This document shows, in pieces, positions 27,940 through 36,851 of a DNA stretch of 64,000 nt. This DNA comes from Candidatus Delongbacteria bacterium (lineage in GTDB: Bacteria; CAIWAD01): the NCBI GenBank assembly GCA_020634015.1, contig JACKCN010000001.1, positions 789,001 through 853,000 of the forward strand. The letters are read 5' to 3'. A program made the translations under genes and the position numbers. A model generated the notes under the pieces. It searched no databases. It was not told the DNA's origin and saw only the letters and a program-made list of their open reading frames with translations. Within the stretch, counting starts at the first letter, position 1. Each line of letters begins with the position of its first letter.

Positions 27940-30900
27940 TTACTTGACCAGAACCATCTTCTTCAGGTCCTGGAAATTGCCGCTCAGCATCCGGTAGTAG
28001 TAAACACCACTGGCCAGGCTGCTGCCGTCAAACGTCACCTCATGCCATCCCGCCTGCAGGGTCGAGTTCACCACGGTGGCGACTCTCTGGCCCAGAGTAT
28101 TGTAGACGGAAAGCTCCACCTGGCCGGCTTCGGGAAGCGCGAAACGCAGGGTGGTGGTGGGGTTGAAGGGGTTGGGGTAGTTCTGCTCCAGGCTGTACAC
28201 CGTGGGCAGGGTGCCCATGCCGGACTCGGTGGTGCTCACGGACTGGGCATTGTTGTTCATGTCGCGTCCGTCAACCGATTCCAGATTGATGTCTCCGTAA
28301 CCTGAGAAGCGCAAATGCACGATGGAACTGGCATCCAGCAGCTCGCCCTGGCCAACCACGTCAATCATGTAGCCACCGGGAACGGCATAGCTCAGGGCCA
28401 GACCGTTGTCGCAACCGACACCACTCAGGGAGCGGTCGGTGCGCACGAAGGCACTGTAACCCATCAGCTGTCCGTCCAGCGTCAGCCGGGTTTCGTCGGC
28501 CAGCACATTCAGACCCACGGTGGCGGCAGAAGCAACCATCGCGTCCTTGTCGAAGGCCGGCATGTCGGGCGCCGCATCAAGGGGAGAATCACCACAGCTG
28601 AGGCGATAGTTGATGGCCATGATGATCAGGTCTTCGAAGTTGATCCGGTGATCGGGACCGGGCAGCCCAAAGGCCGAATTGTCGGAGGTTGGGGCAACAT
28701 CGATCTCGTCCTTGACGGAGCCATCAGTTGTCTCACCATAATGAACGGACATTCCGAAAGTCACATCGTTGAAACATACTGACCCATCATACAGTCCAAG
28801 CCCTCCGGCCGCAGCCCAGTCACCGAGGAAGTAGTTGGTGCTGGAGGCGATGTTGCTGGAAGCAGGCGTATTGTTCGCGCAGTCGTATGCCACCAACTGG
28901 TAGTCGTAGACTCCACGTGCTGCAACCGCGTGATCGAATGAAGTCGGATCCGCAGGACTGAAGGAGGCCAGCTCGACTCCGGTAGTCGGGTCACCCACAG
29001 GGGGCAGGCCATCATCGGGGAGCCCGGGAATGCCGTCGTTGTAGTAGGGGTAACCCGCACGAATCTTGCCATAGAGCTTGTAGCTGGTATAATTGCTGCC
29101 AGCGGTCCAGCTGAGGTGCACGACCCCGTGATCCGGAGTGGCAACCAGATTGGTCGGAGCTACCGGATTTCCCGTATCGACGACAAAGCCAAACGACTCG
29201 ACATTGCTGGCATTGCAGACGGAGTCCAGATAGCGCACATACAGTGTACGGGGTCCTTCAACCAGCAGTGCCCCGACAGTCGTGAACAATCCGCCGCTGT
29301 GATTCAGGCCGCTGAGACCCGTGATCGCATCGGTCCAGTTTGCATTGTCGAATGAATACTGCACGCGCGCGAGATCCAGATTGTCTGAGCCGCTGATGCC
29401 TGTGACCTGGATCTCCGCATTGGTCTGGTAGAATTCATTGGGCGAATCACCACAGTTCACATCGGGGAAGACCGCAGTCAACAAGGAGGGACTGACTCCA
29501 TCGACTTCAACGACGGTTGCAGCACTTTCCGTGACGGGCAACAGAATGAAACCGTTGCCATCGTGCTGGCGGAAGTCAGCCAATGTCAGGGTGATCGATG
29601 CAGCGCCGTCATCCGCAACACCGTCAAAGACGACCGTGAACAAGTCGCCGGTCTGGGTGCTTGATGCGGTCGGGCCGTAAAGTACCCAGTCCACCAGCAA
29701 GGGTGCCGGGCCGTTCAATCCCGTGGTATAGGTCAGACCCTGCCCACCCGGATTGTACAGGTTCGTGTACGCGATTGGAACCAGACTTGTCGGATAGCTG
29801 ATCTGGAAATTGTAGGCGAAATAGGGCAGCATGGAAAAGTTCGGTGTGATGCCGAAAGTGACTGTCGTAGTCCCGGGACACCCCAGATCGTCCACCGCGA
29901 TCCGATTGTCGCTGACGGTCTGGGTGGCGGTGAAGACATCCCCGATCCATGGCACGTAGTCAATGCCATCCGAGACGGCGTTGCCCGATCCTGTTGGATT
30001 GTAGAGGCCACTTGGTGTGTCATCGCTAGAATCCAAGGGTCCGTTGCCGGCGCCCCACCAATTGTTTTCTGCATCAATCACGGTGCCGATGGTCGCATTC
30101 CGCATGCCGTACGCGCTGTTTCCACTGATCACACAATTGGAAACCGTGACAGAAGTCGGGCTGGTATTGACGCCATACAATGTATTGCTGGCTTCGCCAA
30201 TGCGGATACCCGACGAGTACGCGCCTGTGCCACCACAACCCGTCACGACAAGGTTCGTCAACGTCACACTGCCGACCGTTGCCGGATTCGATCCGTATGT
30301 GCCCCCGTCGTTCCTGGCCTTGATCATCAACCCGGCGCCGTTGGGATCACCCGTGCCGCAATTGGTGAATGTCGAATTCTGCACGACGATGTTGTCATAG
30401 TCCGTGCGCCACTTGAGATTGAAGTCAAAACCTGCGCGGTGATTCAAGGAACCGCCGGTCCCGCTGTTCTCGACGGTCACATGATCGAAGAGAGCATTCG
30501 ACAGGCGCTCAGTGTAGATGCCCTTGTTCAGATTGCCATTGAAAGTTGTATACGATACGCTCACATTGTCGAGAATCGGCTCGACACCACTGTTGGCGTC
30601 AGCGTACCACCCCACATTGGGGCTGTCGTTGAATTCACAGTTGGTGACGACCAGACCATCGGCACTGGCAGCCGAAGCAAGCTTCAGACCCGCATTGGTG
30701 TTGTTGTTGAACTTTGATCCTGTGAGAATCAGGTCAACCAGACTGTTCAGACTGAGACCATAGTTCGAATTGCTGATCGATTCGACCTGATCAAGGGTAT
30801 TGTGACTGCTGACCACGAATCCAGTCGTGCAGCCCGTGGCCCGCACATTGGATACGATCACGCGGTTGAGGGCGTCCGCTCCGGCGCTGAGTGCCATCGC

Positions 30901-33354
30901 CACTCCACTCGCGGGAGCGACGATCGTACCGCCAGCACCAGCACCCGCGCCATCCACATGCACGACCTTGTTCACCAGCACATTCTCGACGAAGGTGCCC
31001 TGCTCCACGTTGATCAGGTCACCGGCATCCGCCGCATCCACACCGCGCTGGATCGAACCGGAAGCGGAGGTCACGAACAGTTCGCCGGTCTTGACGCGAA
31101 CCAATCCCAGAGCGCCATTGTCCAGGGCATGGGTGATCTTGTCTTCGATGGCGTTGTTCTGGGAAAGACTGGCCACACCGCCTGTCAGACCATCAAACTC
31201 GACACCGGTGGCGTCCAGGTCGCCCGCATTTGACACGAGAGTGATGTAATCCCCACTCTGTCCACTGAAGTCCAGGTCGCTCAGGCTGGTGACGGATGCC
31301 GAGGAGTTTTCGACCGAAAGGCCTGTCACACCACCGTTGGCGTTGACACCACTTCCAATGGCCAGTTCAACCGCAGCATGCGCCGTACTGAGCGGGCTGT
31401 CCAGCACACGAATACCTGTCTGGGCGTTGGTGATGGGCAGGGAGGATACGGTGGCATGAGCACCGCTGCCCGCATCACTGGAATAGCCTTCATAGTTGTT
31501 GAGGAACAGGCCCATGTCCACATTGTCGATGCTGCCACCACTGATGGTGGGCATGCCCGAAGCAGCGACATTCCAGACCTGGATTCCGATGCTTCCCGGA
31601 ACCGCACCTGAGCCATTCACCGTGTTTCCAGACACAGTGTGAGTCGCGTCACTCAACGAAGCCAGCAGGATTCCGTCCCACTTGGTTTCGTTCGCATCCC
31701 AGACCGCCGTGATGTTGTTGTTGGAAAGGGTGAGGCCGCTGGGGCTCCCCGTGAACAGATTGTGGAAGATGCCGCGACGCCGCACGGACATTGTGTTGCC
31801 GGAAATCTCCTGATAAATCGCTGCACCTGGATTCGCTGAATGGAAGTTTCCGGTCTGCACTCCCATGCGCACATTGCTCATGACATTGTTCGTGATATGC
31901 GCGTACTGACCGTTGTAGATCAGAACGGCACCACCCCAGAAATCGATTCCCGAAGCACCATCATAGGTTCCAAGATTCTGGAACAGATTGTCTTCAATCG
32001 TGTGTCCGGATGTGGCGGGGGCCGAATAGGAGGCCCCGAAGAGTGTCACACCGAAGTAGGTGAGATTCCTGAAGATGTTTTCCTGAATTGTCACATCATC
32101 AATGTTGTTCTCGTAGGTCGTGATCCCCTCGGCGCAATGCATGTCAGCACCGAAACCGTATCCGTTGCTGGCGAAAGCAGGGTTGTCGCCATCAAGCACG
32201 AAGCCGCGAATGCTTGTGCCGTCGGCCCCTGCAGCGATGTGAAAGATTTCTCCGGAAGACGGAGCATCCACGGCCGGGACGACGATCGCTTCTGCCACGC
32301 GTGGGCCGCCATTCGGGGAAATGCCATAGTTGGGTCCGCGCAGATCGACCGAAGTACCGACAATGACATTCTCAGCATAGATTCCGGCGTCCACTTCGAT
32401 GATGTCACCACTGCTGGCTGCATCGATGGCGGACTGGATCGTGAAATGGTCCGTCAGTTGCGACACATTGTGAACGGGAGGCGGCGGTCCGAAAGTGATC
32501 GTGTTCCCCACGTTGTAGAAACTGCTTGTGAACTGATTGACATAGACACTGGCACCCGCATTGCCACTGCCCACACCGAACTGCACGCTGGTGACGATAG
32601 CGTCTTCATCGGCGATCAGGTCATAGACATCCTGGATGGTCTTGCTTCCAAAAAACGTGAGTCCGGAGGTGGACATATCCGACAGAGTCATGGGATTGCT
32701 GATGGTGCCCGCAAGAACCGTGCGATCGAAGAACCACCATTTGCCGGTATTGAAGTCAACCGTTTCCGTATGCCACAGCCCATCGGATGTGCCACCGTTG
32801 AGATTGCCGGGTTCGTAGATCAGCACTTTGTCCCAGGCATTCTCACCCGTGCGGGTGGACACGCCCGTACTGCCGAAGTCTGCGGTCTTGACGCCGAGCT
32901 TGACAGAGGGAGTCACACTGACCGTTCCATTGCCCATCCAGGAGTAACTCAGGGTCATTCCCGGACCGAATGCCACATCGCCGCTGCAGTGGCCACTGGC
33001 ATCGTCCTTGCGATGTGAAATCTGGCTCTTGCCGGATCCGTTCGCGCCAATCATCAGGTGTGTTGCACCGGTATAAGTCCCGGATGGGACGGTGCCGGGA
33101 GCCGGCCCGAATGAGATCTGAGCCAGAATATCCGCATCATGTGCCGACGTGCCGACCGCGGTGGCTTCCGGATCATCCGTCAGCGTGTCGCTGACCAGAT
33201 TCGTGCCCGCTGGTGGCAAGCCAGTCCCATCCGCTCGAGTATCATCCGAATACCAGCCATTGTCTCCCAATGCGGAGACATTGACTTCAGCTGCGAAGAC
33301 CGAACTCGCGCACATCGCGAGGCTCAGCAGCCAAATCCATTTTCCATGTCTCAT
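27940..33354 (-). CDS. Array protein 4: 1804-residue double beta-helix payload on the shared chassis
   Basis: The largest array protein. The ATG at 33354 follows AAAGGACAGAGAG. After the signal peptide (to VFAA) a lectin-like domain fills about 22-290. A right-handed parallel beta-helix then begins at IQSAIDAASSGDIIEVDAG (about 310). A second helix start, GSIQRGVDAADAGDLINVEQG, appears near residue 760 and runs to NNWWGAGNGPLDSSDD (about 1100), so two helices follow in series. The chassis comes next: cohesin-like (about 1143-1285), Ig-like (1288-1390), FN3 (1395-1500), dockerin-like (1508-1588, DVAPTSD and PDHRINFEDLIIMAINY), second beta domain, sorting domain (NYPNPFNPTTTLRFALPE to KMVLVK). 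Such helices occur in pectin-lyase-fold enzymes and in adhesins; catalytic residues are not evident. Base composition of the helix part is clearly lower in GC than neighbours. Confidence 0.78.
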   Translation of the reverse strand: MRHGKWIWLLSLAMCASSVFAAEVNVSALGDNGWYSDDTRADGTGLPPAGTNLVSDTLTDDPEATAVGTSAHDADILAQISFGPAPGTVPSGTYTGATHLMIGANGSGKSQISHRKDDASGHCSGDVAFGPGMTLSYSWMGNGTVSVTPSVKLGVKTADFGSTGVSTRTGENAWDKVLIYEPGNLNGGTSDGLWHTETVDFNTGKWWFFDRTVLAGTISNPMTLSDMSTSGLTFFGSKTIQDVYDLIADEDAIVTSVQFGVGSGNAGASVYVNQFTSSFYNVGNTITFGPPPPVHNVSQLTDHFTIQSAIDAASSGDIIEVDAGIYAENVIVGTSVDLRGPNYGISPNGGPRVAEAIVVPAVDAPSSGEIFHIAAGADGTSIRGFVLDGDNPAFASNGYGFGADMHCAEGITTYENNIDDVTIQENIFRNLTYFGVTLFGASYSAPATSGHTIEDNLFQNLGTYDGASGIDFWGGAVLIYNGQYAHITNNVMSNVRMGVQTGNFHSANPGAAIYQEISGNTMSVRRRGIFHNLFTGSPSGLTLSNNNITAVWDANETKWDGILLASLSDATHTVSGNTVNGSGAVPGSIGIQVWNVAASGMPTISGGSIDNVDMGLFLNNYEGYSSDAGSGAHATVSSLPITNAQTGIRVLDSPLSTAHAAVELAIGSGVNANGGVTGLSVENSSASVTSLSDLDFSGQSGDYITLVSNAGDLDATGVEFDGLTGGVASLSQNNAIEDKITHALDNGALGLVRVKTGELFVTSASGSIQRGVDAADAGDLINVEQGTFVENVLVNKVVHVDGAGAGAGGTIVAPASGVAMALSAGADALNRVIVSNVRATGCTTGFVVSSHNTLDQVESISNSNYGLSLNSLVDLILTGSKFNNNTNAGLKLASAASADGLVVTNCEFNDSPNVGWYADANSGVEPILDNVSVSYTTFNGNLNKGIYTERLSNALFDHVTVENSGTGGSLNHRAGFDFNLKWRTDYDNIVVQNSTFTNCGTGDPNGAGLMIKARNDGGTYGSNPATVGSVTLTNLVVTGCGGTGAYSSGIRIGEASNTLYGVNTSPTSVTVSNCVISGNSAYGMRNATIGTVIDAENNWWGAGNGPLDSSDDTPSGLYNPTGSGNAVSDGIDYVPWIGDVFTATQTVSDNRIAVDDLGCPGTTTVTFGITPNFSMLPYFAYNFQISYPTSLVPIAYTNLYNPGGQGLTYTTGLNGPAPLLVDWVLYGPTASSTQTGDLFTVVFDGVADDGAASITLTLADFRQHDGNGFILLPVTESAATVVEVDGVSPSLLTAVFPDVNCGDSPNEFYQTNAEIQVTGISGSDNLDLARVQYSFDNANWTDAITGLSGLNHSGGLFTTVGALLVEGPRTLYVRYLDSVCNASNVESFGFVVDTGNPVAPTNLVATPDHGVVHLSWTAGSNYTSYKLYGKIRAGYPYYNDGIPGLPDDGLPPVGDPTTGVELASFSPADPTSFDHAVAARGVYDYQLVAYDCANNTPASSNIASSTNYFLGDWAAAGGLGLYDGSVCFNDVTFGMSVHYGETTDGSVKDEIDVAPTSDNSAFGLPGPDHRINFEDLIIMAINYRLSCGDSPLDAAPDMPAFDKDAMVASAATVGLNVLADETRLTLDGQLMGYSAFVRTDRSLSGVGCDNGLALSYAVPGGYMIDVVGQGELLDASSIVHLRFSGYGDINLESVDGRDMNNNAQSVSTTESGMGTLPTVYSLEQNYPNPFNPTTTLRFALPEAGQVELSVYNTLGQRVATVVNSTLQAGWHEVTFDGSSLASGVYYYRMLSGNFQDLKKMVLVK

Positions 33355-33425
33355 CTCTCTGTCCTTTCAGAACAAGTGGGTCACGGTCACGGCTTGTGCA
33401 CGCGACCGATCCGAGGTTTCGGGTC

Positions 33426-35474
33426 TCAGCGTACCAGGCTGATCCGGCGTGCGCTGTGGAATTCTCCGGACTGCAGCTGCAGGATGTAGACTCCGGAGGC
33501 CAGCGGACCGGCGTCCAGGCGCAGGGTCCGCTCGCCCGCGGGCAGCTGGCCGCGGAACAGCTCCAGCACCTTGCGGCCCTGGATGTCGTACAGCACCAGA
33601 GACGCCGGGCCGTCTTCAGCCAGGCTGAAACGGACCATGGTATCCGGGTTGAAGGGGTTGGGGCTCACGGGGTACAGTGCGAAGGAAGCCGGTCTGGAGG
33701 AACTCCCCGAATCCAGGGTGGGCGTCACACGGGTGTTGGCGCGATCCCTGAGTTCGATTGAGAGAATACTCGGGGGTTGGGACACGGCCAGGCTGAGCAA
33801 CCGGCCCGAAAGATCACCTCCATCCAGCGAGACCAGAGCCAGTTCCTGACCGGCAGCGGAGGGTCGCACCAGCAGGGGCCAGGGTTCCGTGTCGGATTCG
33901 CTGATGGAGAGGCCATTCTCGAGAACCAGTCGGGCTCCGAGAATGCCGTTGCCGCTGAGCCAGAGGCTCCACTGGTTGCCCTCGGCGCGCCATTCCAGAG
34001 TGGCGGGAGCCTGGGTGTCGGCCAGTTCGAGGTCTGCGCCGGATGCCGCGCTCAGCGGCGGGCCGCTGAAGGAATAGTTCATGGCGAAAAGCATCAGGTC
34101 TTCGAAATCGATCATGTTGTCCGTCATGGGAATGCCCAGAGGGCCATTGTCGTCGCTGGGGCCGATATCCGCCTGGTTGTAATACAGGAAGTCGCCATCG
34201 GCCGTGCTGTAGGTGTTGGAGAGGCGCACCAGGTCGGCCACATGCACCGTGCCGCTGTAAGGTGTGGCGAAATCGCCCAGGAAGTAGTTGGTGGCCCGGG
34301 CGCGCGAGTCGGGGCCGATGGGCGCGGGAATCAGCGCCAGGTCGACGGCGATGGCCACATAGCGATACACGTCACGCGGCACGACCGAATCCAGCAGACT
34401 GGTGCCCGTGCCGCTGTAGACCAGGGTGAAGCCCTTGGAAATCGCCTCGTCGCGGTCGGCGGGCCAGCTGTCCATCGGGGCGATGTCATCGTACTCCGGA
34501 TAGGCGGAAATGCCGCTGTCGAACCAGCCCTGGCGCCAGATTTCCACATGGCTGAAGTCCAGGTCGCCGGGCAGGCCCCAGTCCAGCTGCACGCCCTGGT
34601 GACGGGGACTGGCCGTCAGGGCGCCCACGGGAAGAGGAGGCTGGTCGTCCAGCGTGAGCTGGTCGCTGAGGGTGACCGCATTGCCGTACTGATCGCGCAG
34701 GTCGAGGTACACGGTCTTGAGGCCGTTGCCCGCCGAGAGCACGAAACTGCCCGGCAGCGGCGGGGCCGTCCAGAGCGGCGAGGGATTGGGCGGCAGAGCC
34801 GGGTCTTCGGAGTTCACCAGAGAATGCAGGCTGCCGTCTCCTCCACTGAGAGACTGGGAGATTGTGGGCAACCATGTATACGTGTCATTGCCCGGAGGTG
34901 AAATGGCTTCGAGCTCGTAGAGGTAGCCCGATGGGGGCGTGGTGTCGACCGTCAGGGTCACGGGAGACGCGTTGTCGCAGGGAATCGATTGGTTCATTTC
35001 ACCACGCAGCACAGGATTGGCGATGGTGATGCTGGCCGGACCACCCAGCAGGTCCAGTGCATGGAAGGTCTGGCTGAGGATCAGGACAGGGCCGGTGGGT
35101 GTCACACCCGCCTGCTGCCCCAGCAGCGTGCCAGTGAAGGTGCGCCCGTCCACCCCGTCGTAATGGGCGTAGAAGACCTCGCTGAGGCCATCGAAGAGCA
35201 GCCCGGGATCCGGCGCACCGACCGCTGCGAGCAACGCCGGATCCCACTGCAGGGTCAGGTCAACCAGGCGGATCGGCTCCTGCGCGGTAGCCGGGACATG
35301 GTTGAGATAGACGTCCAGTTCGTAGCTGTTGGCCGCCACTTCCCAGCGGGACCACAGGCCCAGAGTCGCGCCCGGGCTGGTGTCCAGAGAATAGGCGGAC
35401 CAGGCGGGACTGCCGCAGAGCAGCACGGCCCAGAGGGTGGTCCGGATGTGTCGATTGCCATGTGTGCGCATCAT
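33426..35474 (-). CDS. Array protein 5: payload-free chassis protein with sorting domain
   Basis: A 682-residue secreted protein. GGGGA precedes two adjacent ATGs (35474 and 35471). After the signal peptide the cohesin-like domain starts almost at once (about 35-175), so there is no N-terminal payload. Ig-like (about 180-280), FN3 (285-390) and a diverged dockerin-like module (395-475, NYFLGDFATPYSG, then ADIGPSDD and IDFEDLMLFAMNY) follow, then a second beta domain and a sorting domain (SPNPFNPDTMVRFSL to RISLVR). The calcium-type loop is weaker than in the other four (IPMTDNMIDFEDL in place of LPxPDGxIxFEDL). It could be the minimal unit to which payloads were added, or the one that lost its payload. 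Confidence 0.75.
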   Translation of the reverse strand: MMRTHGNRHIRTTLWAVLLCGSPAWSAYSLDTSPGATLGLWSRWEVAANSYELDVYLNHVPATAQEPIRLVDLTLQWDPALLAAVGAPDPGLLFDGLSEVFYAHYDGVDGRTFTGTLLGQQAGVTPTGPVLILSQTFHALDLLGGPASITIANPVLRGEMNQSIPCDNASPVTLTVDTTPPSGYLYELEAISPPGNDTYTWLPTISQSLSGGDGSLHSLVNSEDPALPPNPSPLWTAPPLPGSFVLSAGNGLKTVYLDLRDQYGNAVTLSDQLTLDDQPPLPVGALTASPRHQGVQLDWGLPGDLDFSHVEIWRQGWFDSGISAYPEYDDIAPMDSWPADRDEAISKGFTLVYSGTGTSLLDSVVPRDVYRYVAIAVDLALIPAPIGPDSRARATNYFLGDFATPYSGTVHVADLVRLSNTYSTADGDFLYYNQADIGPSDDNGPLGIPMTDNMIDFEDLMLFAMNYSFSGPPLSAASGADLELADTQAPATLEWRAEGNQWSLWLSGNGILGARLVLENGLSISESDTEPWPLLVRPSAAGQELALVSLDGGDLSGRLLSLAVSQPPSILSIELRDRANTRVTPTLDSGSSSRPASFALYPVSPNPFNPDTMVRFSLAEDGPASLVLYDIQGRKVLELFRGQLPAGERTLRLDAGPLASGVYILQLQSGEFHSARRISLVR

Positions 35475-35690
35475 GAAGTCCCCGTCAGGCGTTTCGATCC
35501 GGACCGACATCCGTGATCCAGGAATGGTCGAAGTGCCTCTCGTCAGGAGAGAGAGACCCCCCGATGGCCCGGATCGCGGGTCACAGACCAGACAGATTTT
35601 CAGTGGTCAAGGGCGAGGTCCGACAAGAACAGGTGGGCGGTGCGGGAGAGTGGTGCAGCCTTGCCGGATCAGTTTTTCAGTTCGTGAATC

Positions 35691-36377
35691 TCATGGCAAA
35701 TACTGGGCCGAAACTCTGTACAGCCGTGTGGATTCGGGTGTCACAGCCTCCTGCCAGCTGGTGGCTGCCGTGCTGTCGACGAGGGACCAGGCCTCGCCAA
35801 GGAATTGCTTGCGATAGATCCTGTAGGCATCGGCCAGATCCTGGGCATCCCAGCTCAGTTCCACGATGCCGGAGCCGTAGCTGATGTTCAGGTTGAAGCT
35901 GGTGCAGGGGGCCTCGACGGCGGAGGGTACCACAAGCACATCCAATACCTGCAGCGTGACGTCGTACATGGTCGACAGTGAGACGGCAAAGTCGATGGCG
36001 CCGGGCTGGAGGAATGTGACCGGAACCGAGAACAGATTTCCTGATCCGGACACGGACAGCCCCGGCCCCAGAATGGCCGCATTGACGATCATCTCGGTAC
36101 CGATCACATCACCGACGAAGAAGGTCGGGCCACCACTTTGCAACCACGGCCCCTGTGTGAGCTGCGCGGGCAGAAAGGTCACAAGTGCCGGGTCGAAAAG
36201 AATGCGCACATCGTAGGACTTGAGCGTGGCGCCCGGTTCCAGATCGACGTGTGCGGTGAGGATCTGTGTCTCTCCCGGTTCGGTGCATTCGGGCAACTGA
36301 AGCGATAGTGTGCCCTGGGCGGAAGCCGTACCGGCAAGGAACAGCAACAGCAGTCCAATGCGCTGCAGCAGAGTCAT
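35691..36377 (-). CDS. Small secreted cohesin-FN3 protein, array end B
   Basis: A 228-residue exported protein. The ATG at 36377 follows GGAGAA; a TTG seven codons earlier is an alternative. A signal peptide (to ASAQ) is followed by a cohesin-like domain (about 22-145) with PGETQILTAHVDLEPGATLKS, YDVRILFDPALVTFLPAQ and GSGNLFSVPVTFLQPG, all typical of the fold. An FN3-like domain closes the protein (about 150-228, VELSWDAQDLADAYRIYRK). It has no sorting domain and no lipid or membrane anchor. Its layout equals that of the gene at 18006-18698 at the other end of the array, but the residues are well diverged. It is the first gene of the array in the direction of transcription. Confidence 0.72.
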   Translation of the reverse strand: MTLLQRIGLLLLFLAGTASAQGTLSLQLPECTEPGETQILTAHVDLEPGATLKSYDVRILFDPALVTFLPAQLTQGPWLQSGGPTFFVGDVIGTEMIVNAAILGPGLSVSGSGNLFSVPVTFLQPGAIDFAVSLSTMYDVTLQVLDVLVVPSAVEAPCTSFNLNISYGSGIVELSWDAQDLADAYRIYRKQFLGEAWSLVDSTAATSWQEAVTPESTRLYRVSAQYLP

Positions 36378-36851
36378 GGGATTCTCCGGAGTTGACAAGC
36401 GGACGAATCGGAGCAGTAGGTGGGGAGCAGTTCGGTGTTCGTCTGAATGATCGGCAAGGAGTCAATCCGTCACTGCAAAGTCAAGCTGATTATCGTCCAA
36501 TGAATTTCTTCTTTGCATCACGCGGAACATGCGGGAGTCGCGGCGGCAATTGGCGCCGAAATCGTTCACAATTGGTCGCCCACTGTTCATCTTTGGTCGG
36601 CTTGGCTGCCGAAGGTCCTGCGAAGAGGGTCACGGTGTTACATAGCGGAGTTATTGTTGTCGTGGATCCACACAGGAAATCACTGGTTCAATTGACTTCA
36701 ATCAATTCAACATCCTGCGATGGACCCTATGAAGTCAGGTCGTGATGACACACAGCAACTCTTTGTCCTGGCAAACTTTTTCAATGGTCACTTTCAGGCA
36801 TTTGCTGCCCCTCCAAATCGTATATAGACCGCTCGTCAGCAATGGAAGTCC
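36378..36851. other. Divergent, AT-richer intergenic region
   Basis: This 474-bp stretch separates the minus-strand array from the plus-strand beta-helix gene and has no credible ORF. It is much less GC-rich than the coding DNA. It holds TTGACTTCAATCAA, a TTGA/TCAA inverted repeat near 36695. It must carry the promoters of both flanking transcripts. Confidence 0.6.
36821..36826 (+). promoter_or_regulatory. Possible -10 box of the beta-helix gene
   Basis: TATATA lies 25 bp before the ATG at 36852 in an AT-rich stretch. No good -35 box is seen at the usual distance, so the call is weak. Confidence 0.3.

Noticed and set aside
30000..33000. CRISPR-like or tandem DNA repeats in the beta-helix gene
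   Set aside because: The repetition is at protein level (beta-helix rungs) with no conserved DNA repeat or regular spacer length.
18006..36377. Classical cellulosome
   Set aside because: No glycoside hydrolase with a dockerin, no CBM and no multi-cohesin scaffoldin. The only glycoside hydrolase nearby (GH13 at 41962-43338) lacks a dockerin-like module.
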